From NCBI RefSeq assembly GCF_000196255.1, contig NC_006370.1:278187-342186 (forward strand): a stretch of 64,000 bases of DNA, written 5' to 3'. Below the pieces are notes generated by a model. It did not search any database. It saw only the letters and a list, made by a program, of their open reading frames with translations, and was not told the origin of the DNA. The stretch's first letter is position 1, and each line of letters starts with the position of its first letter. Both the position numbers and the translations under genes were made by a program. Shown one piece after another: positions 1 to 8,967 of this stretch. This stretch comes from Photobacterium profundum SS9 (GTDB taxonomy: Bacteria; Pseudomonadota; Gammaproteobacteria; Enterobacterales; Vibrionaceae).

Positions 1-2
1 TA

Positions 3-899
3 GATGCGAATAAACCTATTAGTGATTTACATGGCCAGTTAAAAGGCATTGTTGATCTACCTCTACAGCCATTAACCAACCCAGAAGCTATTGCCAAACA
101 AGCTGACATTGTTCTGCTTGCGACAGCGCATGAAGTTAGCCATAACCTAGCCCCTATTTTTCTTGCAGCAGGGTGCCAGGTGTTTGACTTATCTGGTGCA
201 TTTAGGGTTAAAGGTAATGATTTTTATAAAGAATATTATGGTTTTGAACATCAACATGTCCAGTGGTTAGAGCAAGCAGTATACGGACTTGCAGAGTGGA
301 ATAGCGAAGCCGTAAAACAGGCCCAGTTAATTGCGGTTCCGGGTTGTTACCCTACCGCTTCACAATTGGCATTGAAGCCATTGCTTGAAGCTGGGCTTAT
401 CGATAAAAATCAATGGCCTATTATTAATGCTGTCAGTGGTGTTTCAGGCGCAGGTCGTAAAGCATCAATGGTGAATAGTTATTGCGAAGTGAGTCTACAA
501 GCTTACGGTGTATTTACTCACCGGCATCAGCCTGAAATCGCTAGCCACCTTGACTGTGACGTTATTTTCACACCGCATCTTGGTAATTTTAAGCGCGGTA
601 TTCTTGCAACGATCACCGCGAAATTAGCAGATGGCGCCAATATGCAACAGGTGTCTGAGTGTATGGCTGGTGCATATCAATTATCGGACGATGCCCATGC
701 GGTTCGTTTACTGGGGGAACAAACAGCAAGTATCCAAAATGTTGTTAATACTTGTTTCTGTGATATTGGCTGGAAGGTACAAGGTCAGCACATTGTTTTA
801 ACATCAGCGATTGATAACTTATTAAAAGGTGCTTCATCACAAGCGATGCAGTGCATAAATATTCGAAACGCATTCCCGCAATTAACGGCGTTGGTATAG
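3..899 (+). CDS. argC: N-acetyl-gamma-glutamyl-phosphate reductase (5' end outside window)
   Basis: ArgC reduces N-acetylglutamyl phosphate to the semialdehyde with NADPH, the third step of arginine synthesis in the cytoplasm. The frame is open from base 3 with no start codon, so the N-terminal nucleotide-binding part lies upstream of the window. Visible family features are [10 protein letters not shown], the segment FDLSGAFR and the catalytic cysteine in VPGCYPTA. The C-terminal dimerisation part is complete, with HRHQPEI and [10 protein letters not shown]. It ends 10 bp before argB, so the two are almost certainly cotranscribed. Identity is firm; only the true start is unseen. Confidence 0.96.
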
Positions 900-909
900 G
901 AGCATCACT

Positions 910-1692
910 ATGAGCAAGATCCCTTTAGTTATTAAGTTAGGTGGTGCTGTTCTGTCATGTAACGACACCCTTGAAAAGTTATTTACAGCGATTAGTGCAT
1001 ATCAAGCCTCGGCACAGCGTCCATTACTGCTGGTACATGGTGGTGGTTATCTTGTTGATGACTTGATGAAGAAGCTGCAACTGGAAACGATTAAGAAAGA
1101 AGGCTTGCGTGTGACACCTAAAGCGCAAATCCCTTTCATTGCCGGTGCGTTAGCGGGAACCGCTAATAAAATGCTGCAAGGGCGAGCTATTAAATCTGGT
1201 GTCGCGGCGGTGGGTTTAAGCTTAGCCGATGGTGGCTTGTGTCAAATTACTGAACTAGACCCAGAATTAGGATCAGTTGGTAAAGCTGCACCTGGCAATG
1301 GTGCTCTGGTTAGTCAGATTATGGCATCTGGGTATTTACCAATAGTGAGTTCAATTGGTTTAGATGCCAATGGTGAGTTGATGAATGTCAATGCCGATCA
1401 AGCGGCAGTGGCAGTGGCTGCGGCATTAGATGCTGAGTTAGTCCTGCTTTCTGATGTGAGTGGCGTATTAGATGGCAAGGGTCATTTAATTTCAGCGCTA
1501 ACTGAACAACAAGCTGAAGACTTAATTACGCAAGCGGTTATTACTGACGGCATGATAGTGAAAGTTCGTGCGGCTATTGAAGCGGCAAAAGCATTAGGTC
1601 GCCCTATCGAAGTGGCGACGTGGCGTTACCCAGATAAATTAGCGGCTTTGTTTGATGGGCAAAACATCGGGACCAAGTTCTCAAGTAGCTAA
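910..1692 (+). CDS. argB: Acetylglutamate kinase
   Basis: ArgB phosphorylates N-acetylglutamate with ATP, the second committed step of arginine synthesis. The 260-residue length fits the enterobacterial/vibrio form, which normally lacks the N-terminal helix of arginine-inhibited hexameric enzymes. The amino acid kinase fold is marked by KLGGAVL near the N-terminus, the glycine loop HGGGYLVDD around residues 43-51, and [15 protein letters not shown] plus LLSDVSGVL in the nucleotide-binding half. The ATG at 910 follows AGGAG at a good distance and lies 10 bp after argC. A 99-bp gap separates it from argG. Confidence 0.97.
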
Positions 1693-1791
1693 ACTAAATA
1701 TGTAACACCGATTTAAATCTGTATTTAATCAGTAATTTTAATAAGAAACGCCTGAGCGGTATGACCGTCGAACGGGCATAAGGAGAGCATC

Positions 1792-3006
1792 ATGAGTAAG
1801 GTAACTAAAGTCGTATTAGCCTATTCCGGCGGTCTAGATACATCAGCAATCATCCCATGGTTAAAAGAAAACTATGACTGTGAAGTTGTCGCTTTTGTGG
1901 CAGATGTTGGTCAAGGTGCAGCAGAGCTTGAAGGTATTGAAGAAAAAGCGATCGCATCTGGCGCATCATCTTGTTACATCGCGGATCTAAAAGAAGAAAT
2001 GGTAGCAGATTACATCTACCCAAGCCTCAAGACAGGTGCTATTTACGAAGGTAAGTACTTGTTGGGTACGTCAATGGCACGTCCTATTATCGCGAAAGCA
2101 CAAGTTGAATGTGCATTAGCCGTCGGTGCTGATGCAGTATGTCATGGTTGTACCGGTAAAGGTAACGATCAGGTTCGTTTTGAAGGTGCGTATGCAGCGC
2201 TTGCTCCTCAATTAACGGTGATTGCACCGTGGCGTGAGTGGGATCTACGTAGCCGTGAAGCATTGCTAGATTACCTTGCCGAGCGTGATATCCCTTGCAC
2301 GGCATCACTTGAAAAAATCTACTCTCGTGATGCAAACGCATGGCACATTTCAACCGAAGGTGGCGTGTTAGAAAATACCTGGAATCAGTCGAACGAACTG
2401 TGCTGGGTCTGGACGAAAGATCCTGAGAATGCACCAGAAAAAGCTGAAACTGTGTCTATCTTGGTAGAAAAAGGTGAAGTTGTTGCTGTCGATGGTGAAG
2501 CAATGTCGCCGTTTAATGCCCTTACTTACCTAAATGAAAAAGGGGCTGAACACGGTGTGGGCCGTATCGATATCGTTGAAAATCGTTTGGTTGGTATTAA
2601 GTCTCGTGGTTGTTATGAAACGCCAGGTGGCACAATCATGAACGAAGCGTTACGTGCGGTAGAGCAATTAGTGCTTGATAAAGAGTCGTATGAATTCCGT
2701 GAGACGGTAGGCCTTAAAGCGTCACACCTTATCTATGATGGTCGTTGGTTTACCCCGCTTTGTAAATCGATACTAGCTGCAGCAGATGAATTGGCTCAAG
2801 ATGTGAGTGGTGAAGTTGTAGTGAAACTGTATAAAGGTCAAGCTACAGTGATTCAGAAGCGTTCAATGAATAGCTTGTACTCTGAAGAGTTTGCAACCTT
2901 CGGTGAAGATGACGTTTACGATCACAGCCATGCTGGTGGTTTCATTCGCCTTTATTCGCTAGCAAGTCGTATCCGTGCATTGAATACACAGAAAAAACAA
3001 AAATAA
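1792..3006 (+). CDS. argG: Argininosuccinate synthase
   Basis: ArgG joins citrulline and aspartate, using ATP, to make argininosuccinate. It is a cytoplasmic tetramer of the N-type ATP pyrophosphatase family. The PP-loop [12 protein letters not shown] sits at residues 9-20. Further family motifs are [13 protein letters not shown], the citrulline/aspartate-binding region around residues 115-130, and [11 protein letters not shown] near residue 270. The length of 404 residues is typical of the short bacterial class. The ATG at 1792 follows AAGGAGAG. It lies in line with argC, argB and argH; the 99-bp upstream gap might carry its own promoter, but I see no strong one. Confidence 0.97.
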   Translation: MSKVTKVVLAYSGGLDTSAIIPWLKENYDCEVVAFVADVGQGAAELEGIEEKAIASGASSCYIADLKEEMVADYIYPSLKTGAIYEGKYLLGTSMARPIIAKAQVECALAVGADAVCHGCTGKGNDQVRFEGAYAALAPQLTVIAPWREWDLRSREALLDYLAERDIPCTASLEKIYSRDANAWHISTEGGVLENTWNQSNELCWVWTKDPENAPEKAETVSILVEKGEVVAVDGEAMSPFNALTYLNEKGAEHGVGRIDIVENRLVGIKSRGCYETPGGTIMNEALRAVEQLVLDKESYEFRETVGLKASHLIYDGRWFTPLCKSILAAADELAQDVSGEVVVKLYKGQATVIQKRSMNSLYSEEFATFGEDDVYDHSHAGGFIRLYSLASRIRALNTQKKQK

Positions 3007-3118
3007 CAAAGTGACTTTCATCTTGCCTTTTGACTGAATATTGCAGAAGGTGAGATGAGCAGTTACAACAATAATGAAGCAATGAGCAAGTCGAGCAGTA
3101 AAGCATAGGAGTAGTACC

Positions 3119-4996
3119 ATGGCATTATGGGGCGGACGTTTTAGTCAGGCAGCTGACACACGGTTTAAGCAGTTTAACGATTCATTACGTTTTGATTACC
3201 GTTTGGCGGAGCAAGATATCGTTGGTTCTATTGCATGGTCAAAAGCATTACGACAGGTTGATGTTTTAACAGAAGAAGAGCAGCAGCGTTTAGAATTAGC
3301 ATTGAATGAGCTAAAACTGGCGGTAATGGAAGATCCAGAGCAAATTTTGCGCTCGGATGCGGAAGATATCCATAGTTGGGTTGAACAGCAACTGATCAGC
3401 AAAGTGGGTGATTTGGGTAAAAAATTACACACAGGGCGTTCTCGTAATGACCAAGTGGCAACCGATTTAAAATTGTGGTGCCGTCAACAAGGTCAGCAGC
3501 TTCTGCTTATGCTCGACAAATTACAGAATCAATTTGTTTCTGTGGCTCGTGCTCATCAAGGTACGGTATTACCCGGTTATACGCACTTGCAGCGTGCTCA
3601 GCCTGTTACTTTTGCACATTGGTGTTTAGCGTATGTTGAGATGTTTGAGCGTGACCATTCTCGTTTAACTGATGCTTTAGATCGTCTGGATACTTGTCCG
3701 TTAGGATCTGGTGCGCTAGCGGGAACGGCATACCCAATTGATCGTGAAGTACTTGCGCACAGTTTAGGCTTCCACCGCGCAACACGTAATAGTTTAGATT
3801 CCGTGTCTGATCGTGATCATGTGATGGAGCTACTTTCGGTTGCTTCTATTTCTATGCTTCACCTCTCGCGTATGGCTGAAGATTTAATTTTTTACAACTC
3901 AGGTGAATCAAACTTCATCGAGTTAGCAGATACCGTGACATCAGGATCGTCTCTGATGCCACAGAAGAAAAACCCTGATGCTCTTGAACTTATTCGTGGT
4001 AAATGTGGCCGTGTTTACGGTGCAATGACGGGTATGATGATGACCGTTAAAGCCTTGCCGCTGGCATACAACAAAGACATGCAAGAAGACAAAGAAGGTC
4101 TTTTCGATGCGCTTGATAGCTGGCATGACTGTATGGAAATGGCAGCGTTATGTTTCGACGGTATTCAGGTGAATAAAGAGCGTACCCTAGAAGCAGCTAT
4201 GCAAGGCTATTCGAATGCAACCGAGCTCGCTGATTACTTGGTATCGAAAGGCATTCCATTCCGTGAAGCTCACCATATTGTGGGGGTTGCCGTTGTTGCT
4301 GCCATTGCGAAAGGGTGCGCGTTAGAAGAATTGTCTCTCGATGAAATGAAACAGTTCTCGGCGGTTATTGAAGAGGATGTTTATTCAATCCTTACTATCC
4401 AGTCATGTCTTGATAAGCGTTGTGCCTTAGGCGGTGTCGCACCCAATCAGGTTGATTATGCGATTGAGCAGGTCGAGAAGCGTTTAGAGAAACGTTATTC
4501 ACCCGGTGTGAAAGTACGTGGTGCGCGTTTAACTGATCTTGATGCCATTGAAAGCATGGTGGTGTACTGGGCTGGGCTGGGTGAAAACTTGCCGAGAAAA
4601 CGTAATGAATTAGTCCGTGATATTGGCTCATTTGCCGTGGCAGAACACCATGGTGTCGTAACGGGCTGTGCGTCGTTATATGTTTATGATTCAGGGTTAG
4701 CTGAAATCCGTTCGCTAGGAATCGAAGCGGGTTGGCAAGAGCAAGGTCAGGGGAAAGCGATTGTTGAATATTTGATTGAGAAAGCGGGTCAAATGGCAAT
4801 CAAAAAGGTTTTTGTACTGACACGACTGCCAGAGTTTTTCATGAAGCAGGGTTTTATTCCAACCTCGAAATCATTACTGCCAGAAAAAGTGATGAAAGAT
4901 TGTGACCGTTGTCCACGTCAGCATGCGTGTGATGAAGTGGCACTAGAAGTGCGTTTAGGTTGTAAGCAAGCAATCTCAACCGTGAACGTCGCGTAA
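3119..4996 (+). CDS. argH: Argininosuccinate lyase fused to a GNAT N-acetylglutamate synthase-like domain, ArgH(A)
   Basis: The first 455 or so residues are argininosuccinate lyase, which splits argininosuccinate into arginine and fumarate. They carry [18 protein letters not shown]-type substrate residues and the fumarase-superfamily signature [11 protein letters not shown] near residue 277. From about residue 461 to 625 there is an acetyltransferase domain of the short ArgA kind: [15 protein letters not shown] at its start, an acetyl-CoA loop [14 protein letters not shown], and the cysteine motif [12 protein letters not shown] near the end. Such ArgH(A) fusions are known from marine gammaproteobacteria and supply both the first and last enzymes of the pathway. 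No stop or frameshift separates the domains. The ATG follows AGGAG at 3108-3112. A terminator lies about 50 bp downstream. Confidence 0.95.
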   Translation: MALWGGRFSQAADTRFKQFNDSLRFDYRLAEQDIVGSIAWSKALRQVDVLTEEEQQRLELALNELKLAVMEDPEQILRSDAEDIHSWVEQQLISKVGDLGKKLHTGRSRNDQVATDLKLWCRQQGQQLLLMLDKLQNQFVSVARAHQGTVLPGYTHLQRAQPVTFAHWCLAYVEMFERDHSRLTDALDRLDTCPLGSGALAGTAYPIDREVLAHSLGFHRATRNSLDSVSDRDHVMELLSVASISMLHLSRMAEDLIFYNSGESNFIELADTVTSGSSLMPQKKNPDALELIRGKCGRVYGAMTGMMMTVKALPLAYNKDMQEDKEGLFDALDSWHDCMEMAALCFDGIQVNKERTLEAAMQGYSNATELADYLVSKGIPFREAHHIVGVAVVAAIAKGCALEELSLDEMKQFSAVIEEDVYSILTIQSCLDKRCALGGVAPNQVDYAIEQVEKRLEKRYSPGVKVRGARLTDLDAIESMVVYWAGLGENLPRKRNELVRDIGSFAVAEHHGVVTGCASLYVYDSGLAEIRSLGIEAGWQEQGQGKAIVEYLIEKAGQMAIKKVFVLTRLPEFFMKQGFIPTSKSLLPEKVMKDCDRCPRQHACDEVALEVRLGCKQAISTVNVA

Positions 4997-5044
4997 ACTG
5001 TATTGAACGGCTAATTAAAATGCGTGAGTGAAATAGCATGAATC

Positions 5045-5085
5045 AATCCGGTAACTATGTAAAACATAGTACCGGATTTTTTATT
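5045..5085 (+). terminator. Rho-independent terminator after argH
   Basis: Arms AATCCGGTAACTATG and CATAGTACCGGATT pair over about 14 bp with a single bulged base, around a TAAAA loop, followed directly by a T run. It ends the arg operon and overlaps the 3' end of the convergent DUF3624 gene. Confidence 0.88.
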
Positions 5086-5329
5086 GGCGTACGTATCGAA
5101 TCAATGCTGTGATGAGGTGAGCGCTGAGTAATAATGAGAAGGCACTGGCAGCAAAAATCAATGTAATGGATTCAACTACCGTGGGGGTATCTTGATAAAA
5201 ATACCCCCAAGCTCCCCAGCTCAAGCTACTTAATAAGGCAAGTTGCCACATGCATTGACGGCAGCGACCGAGCTTGTTTTTAAATGCTTGTTGGTTGAAT
5301 GCGTCATTTTTACAGAGGTTACATCCCAT
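5081..5329 (-). CDS. Small DUF3624-like membrane protein with two CxxC pairs
   Basis: This 82-residue protein has CNLC near the N-terminus and CRQC about 22 residues later. Two hydrophobic segments follow, at roughly residues 30-45 and 55-75. Paired CxxC motifs before membrane helices suggest a small zinc- or iron-binding, or redox-active, cytoplasmic knuckle on an inner-membrane anchor. I recognise it as resembling the DUF3624 family of vibrios, which has no established function. I chose the ATG at 5329, with AGAAG upstream, over an in-frame GTG at 5338. It is convergent with argH; its stop lies within the argH terminator. Confidence 0.75.
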   Translation of the reverse strand: MGCNLCKNDAFNQQAFKNKLGRCRQCMWQLALLSSLSWGAWGYFYQDTPTVVESITLIFAASAFSLLLSAHLITALIRYVRQ

Positions 5330-5391
5330 CTGGCCCACTTCTATTAACGAACTTCATCTGTATTGTAACGCTCGACGATCTCGGTGTAACG

Positions 5392-5421
5392 AAAAAAGCC
5401 CTCCGTAGGATGAGGGCAAAG
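5392..5421 (-). terminator. Terminator of the oxidoreductase gene
   Basis: On the minus strand GCCCTC, an 8-base loop and GAGGGC are followed by TTTTTT. It lies about 55 bp after the stop codon of the gene ending at 5475. Confidence 0.88.
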
Positions 5422-5474
5422 AGTTTAGCTGTATTATTTTATTGGTTATTAAGAGTGCTTGTGCGTTGTACTTA

Positions 5475-6926
5475 TTAACAACCAGGGCCACAGTCTAGGC
5501 AGTGTTTAATCATATCTGGACCAAGATGTAACTTAGCGTTCAGATCACGCAGCGCAGTACGTACACCTTCTTCAATGACGGGATGGTAAAATGGCATATC
5601 CAGCATTTCAGCAACGGTCATTTTACTCTGGTGTGCCCATGCTAATAGGTGTGCTAAGTGCTCAGCATTTGGACCGATCATTTCAGCGCCAAGGAAGCGA
5701 CCTGTACCGTGTTCACCATAGACATGTAACATGCCTTTGTTTCGTAGCATAACGCGAGAGCGCCCTTGACCTTCGAAAGAAACGAAACCTGTTTCAAAGC
5801 ACCCGCAAGTACCTAAACGTGTCGTAAGTTCTTTGTAGGTTTCTCCCACCATCGCGATTTGTGGATCAGAGAACACCGCAGAAATCTTTGAGCGACGAAG
5901 ACCAGCTCGGATCTCAGGATAGCGACCCGCATTATCACCTGCGATACGTGCTTGGTCTGCTGCTTCATGCAGCAATGGAAGTTGGTTGCTTGCATCGCCC
6001 GCAATAAATATCGAGCTTACTGATGTTTGCATGGTGTAGTAATCAGCCACTGGTACGCCACGCGCATCAAGTTCTAAGCTGGTATTGTCGATATCTAACT
6101 GATCAACATTAGGACGACGACCTGTTGTTGCTAATACATAATCAACGGTGATTTTTTTTAGCTCACCCTCTTTACCAATATATTGAATCTCAACCACATC
6201 ACCTTCACGTTTCATGCTTTCTACTTGCACATCAGCATCAAGGTAGAATTCTTCATTGAAAGATTTATAAGCGTAAGCCATGACGTCAGGATCGGTCAGT
6301 GGACCTACTTGGCCGCCTAGACCAAACATAATGACTTCAACTCCTAGACGCTTAAGCGCTTGACCTAGTTCCAAGCCAATAACACCTGGGCCAAATACTG
6401 CGACTGAATTAGGTAAGTCATTCCATTCAAAAACATCATCATTAATGATTAGGCGATCACCGAGCTCATTCCATACTCCTGGGTAAGCAGGACGAGAGCC
6501 CGTAGCAACAACAATACGCTTAGCAATGACCTTAGTATGATCATCAATCATTAAGGTATGGTCATCGGCGAATTTTGCGTAGCCAATAATCTTGTCTTCG
6601 GCTGGAATTTCGTCAACCCCTTCCAAAACGAACCCGACAAAGCGGTCGCGTTCGCTTTTCACGCGAGCCATAACTTCTTGACCGTTAATCACGATTTCAC
6701 CTTGAGGGTGAATGCCGAAGCCTGGTGCTTTTTCGATTTGATGAACGCTTTCAGCGGCTGCGATAAGTAGCTTCGATGGCATGCAACCTACACGAGCACA
6801 TGTGGTGCCGTATTTGCCACCTTCAATCATCACAACACTGTCAGTGTGTGCTTTTGCTGCACGATAAGCACCAAGACCAGCAGTACCACCACCAATAACA
6901 GCTACATCAACATTCAAGGTTTTCAT
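5475..6926 (-). CDS. FAD/NAD pyridine nucleotide-disulfide oxidoreductase, lipoamide dehydrogenase-like, with cysteine-rich tail
   Basis: The 483-residue product belongs to the class I flavoprotein disulfide reductases. It shows the FAD-binding GGGTAGLG at residues 12-19, the redox disulfide C43/C48 in TCARVGCMPSK, an NAD-binding FGPGVIGLELG segment, the second FAD motif IFIAGDAS, and the C-terminal acid-base HPVIEE near residue 448. It is not next to any 2-oxoacid dehydrogenase genes; its neighbours are a peroxiredoxin-glutaredoxin and oxyR, so a role in thiol homeostasis is inferred. The last eight residues contain Cys476, Cys479 and Cys483, which is unusual for plain lipoamide dehydrogenases. 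I used ATG 6926 (GGAG 9 bp upstream) rather than an earlier in-frame start without a ribosome site. The substrate is unknown. Confidence 0.9.
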   Translation of the reverse strand: MKTLNVDVAVIGGGTAGLGAYRAAKAHTDSVVMIEGGKYGTTCARVGCMPSKLLIAAAESVHQIEKAPGFGIHPQGEIVINGQEVMARVKSERDRFVGFVLEGVDEIPAEDKIIGYAKFADDHTLMIDDHTKVIAKRIVVATGSRPAYPGVWNELGDRLIINDDVFEWNDLPNSVAVFGPGVIGLELGQALKRLGVEVIMFGLGGQVGPLTDPDVMAYAYKSFNEEFYLDADVQVESMKREGDVVEIQYIGKEGELKKITVDYVLATTGRRPNVDQLDIDNTSLELDARGVPVADYYTMQTSVSSIFIAGDASNQLPLLHEAADQARIAGDNAGRYPEIRAGLRRSKISAVFSDPQIAMVGETYKELTTRLGTCGCFETGFVSFEGQGRSRVMLRNKGMLHVYGEHGTGRFLGAEMIGPNAEHLAHLLAWAHQSKMTVAEMLDMPFYHPVIEEGVRTALRDLNAKLHLGPDMIKHCLDCGPGC

Positions 6927-7044
6927 TTTGGTATCTCCGAGCAAAATCAAAAAAGGCGAGACGAAAAATACAGATTGTCTCGCCAATTATTTGTTGGCTT
7001 TTCTGGTTTAAGTAACGGATGTTACTTGAGCGCTATCGCTCGAA

Positions 7045-7773
7045 TTAAGCTAAGTATGTTTCTAGTTCTTCACTGCCACCGATGTGCTTACCACCGATGA
7101 ATACCTGAGGAACGGTGCTGCGACCTGTGATAGCACGTAGGCTGACAGTTGTTGCATCCTTACCTAATACCACTTCTTCGTACTGAAGGCCTTTGTCGAT
7201 TAGGTTCTGCTTTGCTTTTGCACAGAATGGACAACCAGGCTTAGAGAATACGGTGATTGATTCTTGTAGCTTGTGGTTTGGTGCAATGTAGTTAAGCATA
7301 GTATCAGCATCAGAGACTTTGAACGGGTCGCCTGGTTCTTCTTGCTCAACAAACATTTTTTCAACAACGCCGTTTTTAACCAGCATGCTGTAACGCCATG
7401 AACGAGGTCCAAAACCTAAGTCTTCTTTATCAACCAGCATGTCCATGCCTTTCGAGAATTCACCGTTACCATCTGGAATGAATGTGATGTTTTCTGCTTC
7501 TTGGTCTGCTTTCCATGCGTTCATTACAAACGTATCGTTAACTGACACACACACAATCTCATCAACGCCATGCTCTGCAAATACTGATGCTAGCTCGTTA
7601 TAGCGAGGTAGGTGGCTTGAAGAACAAGTCGGCGTAAATGCACCTGGTAGGCTAAATAAAACCACAGTCTTGTTTGCGAATAGCTCTTCTGTTGTAACAT
7701 CTACCCATGCATCGCCTTGGCGAGTATGGAATGTTACTTGTGGTACAGCCTGACCTTCTTTAGATGCGAACAT
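7045..7773 (-). CDS. Peroxiredoxin-glutaredoxin fusion (hybrid Prx5/Grx)
   Basis: This enzyme reduces hydrogen peroxide and alkyl hydroperoxides using glutathione through its own glutaredoxin domain. Residues 1-165 are a Prx5-type peroxiredoxin with the peroxidatic Cys50 in [11 protein letters not shown]. Residues 170-242 are glutaredoxin with the CPFC active site at 181-184, TVPQVF at 220-225 and GGSEEL near the end. The same fusion is known from Haemophilus influenzae and Vibrio cholerae. ATG 7773 has AAGGAA upstream and replaces a longer reading with no ribosome site. It is divergent from oxyR, with an OxyR site between them, so peroxide induction is likely. It lies 118 bp upstream of the oxidoreductase gene on the same strand. 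Confidence 0.96.
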   Translation of the reverse strand: MFASKEGQAVPQVTFHTRQGDAWVDVTTEELFANKTVVLFSLPGAFTPTCSSSHLPRYNELASVFAEHGVDEIVCVSVNDTFVMNAWKADQEAENITFIPDGNGEFSKGMDMLVDKEDLGFGPRSWRYSMLVKNGVVEKMFVEQEEPGDPFKVSDADTMLNYIAPNHKLQESITVFSKPGCPFCAKAKQNLIDKGLQYEEVVLGKDATTVSLRAITGRSTVPQVFIGGKHIGGSEELETYLA

Positions 7774-7879
7774 AATGTAATTCCTTAAATTTAAAATATT
7801 TATTTGATTCAATCGGAGCGTATCAATCTGTGCTCCCTTTTGATGTGATGATTATGTGATTTTTGACTTGATAGCTCCA

Positions 7880-7916
7880 ATCGTTTGCTGCTATGGTTTT
7901 GATAGTTTATACCTAT
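7880..7916 (+). promoter_or_regulatory. OxyR binding site between prx-grx and oxyR
   Basis: The known OxyR pattern is four tetranucleotide contacts, ATAG-7-CTAT-7-ATAG-7-CTAT. Here the order is ATCG (one mismatch), 7 bases, CTAT, 7 bases, ATAG, 7 bases, CTAT. The downstream half also has the preferred T and A inside its spacer. It ends 19 bp before the oxyR ATG and about 107 bp before the divergent prx-grx start, a position suited to oxyR autoregulation and prx-grx activation. Confidence 0.85.
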
Positions 7917-7935
7917 CGTTGGAAATCAAAGCAAT

Positions 7936-8835
7936 ATGAACATTCGTGATCTTGAATACCTTATCGCTTTATCAGAGCACAAACATTTCAGAAAAGCCGC
8001 AGAGTCGTGTTTTGTTAGTCAACCTACATTAAGTGGGCAGATCAAGAAATTGGAAAACGAGTTAGGGGTGTCTTTATTAGAACGCACCAGTCGTCGGGTA
8101 CTTTTTACTGATGCAGGATTGACTCTAGTCGCTCAGGCGCAAAAAGTGCTGCTGGAAGTGAAGGTATTAACGGAACTGGCGAGTCAGCAAGGGGAGAGCA
8201 TGAGTGGACCACTTCATATCGGGTTTATTCCTACTGTTGGTCCCTATTTACTGCCATTAATCATTCCAATGTTTAGGGAATCGTTTCCTGATCTCGAACT
8301 GTTTCTTCATGAAGCACAAACCAGTCAATTAACGCATTTATTAGAAGAAGGTAAATTAGACTGCATTCTGCTGGCGGCAGTAAAAGAAACAGAAAGCTTC
8401 ATTGAATTACCACTCTATGATGAACCTATGGTCGTGGCCGTGCCTGATACACATCCTTGGGCTGAAAAAGACGAGATGGATATGGCTAGCCTTCATGGTG
8501 AAACGCTCTTGATGCTTGGAGATGGGCATTGCTTACGAGATCAGGCGATGGGTTTTTGCTTTGCGGCAGGGGCGAAAGAGGATGGGCGCTTTAAAGCAAC
8601 GAGCCTAGAAACATTGCGTAATATGGTTGCAGCAGGAAGTGGGATAACGTTATTACCGCAACTTGCGACCCCAAAAGAACGTAGCCGTGATGGTGTTTGT
8701 TATATCAAGGTTCACGACCCGATCCCGACCCGTTTAATTACTTTATGTTATCGCCCTGGCTCACCATTACGTACTCGTTATGAAAAAATAGCGGCAGAAA
8801 TTAAAGATCGCATGGTGACGTATTTTGAACAATAA
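7936..8835 (+). CDS. oxyR: Hydrogen peroxide-sensing LysR-type regulator
   Basis: OxyR is a cytoplasmic LysR-family tetramer that activates antioxidant genes when H2O2 oxidises a cysteine pair. The N-terminal winged helix-turn-helix is at residues 1-60, with FRKAAESCFVSQPTLSGQI. The two sensor cysteines fall at Cys199 (in GDGHCLRDQA) and Cys208, exactly the E. coli positions. The length of 299 residues is close to the 305 of E. coli. It is divergent from the peroxiredoxin-glutaredoxin gene across a shared regulatory region containing a strong OxyR site, so it probably controls both that gene and itself. Confidence 0.97.
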   Translation: MNIRDLEYLIALSEHKHFRKAAESCFVSQPTLSGQIKKLENELGVSLLERTSRRVLFTDAGLTLVAQAQKVLLEVKVLTELASQQGESMSGPLHIGFIPTVGPYLLPLIIPMFRESFPDLELFLHEAQTSQLTHLLEEGKLDCILLAAVKETESFIELPLYDEPMVVAVPDTHPWAEKDEMDMASLHGETLLMLGDGHCLRDQAMGFCFAAGAKEDGRFKATSLETLRNMVAAGSGITLLPQLATPKERSRDGVCYIKVHDPIPTRLITLCYRPGSPLRTRYEKIAAEIKDRMVTYFEQ

Positions 8836-8858
8836 CGAGTAACGGGTTGTTGAGGCAT

Positions 8859-8903
8859 AAAAAAGAGCGCCAATACTGGTGTTGTATTAGCGCTCTTTTT
8901 AAT
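8859..8903 (+). terminator. Bidirectional terminator between oxyR and mrcA
   Basis: A stem of about 16 bp with one mismatch (GAGCGCCAATAC against GTATTAGCGCTC) is flanked by A and T runs on both sides. It can therefore stop transcription from both the convergent oxyR and mrcA genes. Confidence 0.92.
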
Positions 8904-8967
8904 ACAAAGGTTATAAGCAAACAGCCTTAACCCTCATTGTATTTTCGTTATTGTTATTAATAACGGG

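Noticed and set aside
1693..1791. Possible ARG box (ArgR operator) before argG
   Set aside because: A+T-rich pieces partly match the 18-bp consensus, but none has both conserved half-sites at the right spacing.
2087..2434. A 115-codon open frame antisense to argG
   Set aside because: It is inside argG, with no ribosome site and no recognisable family; argG itself is complete.
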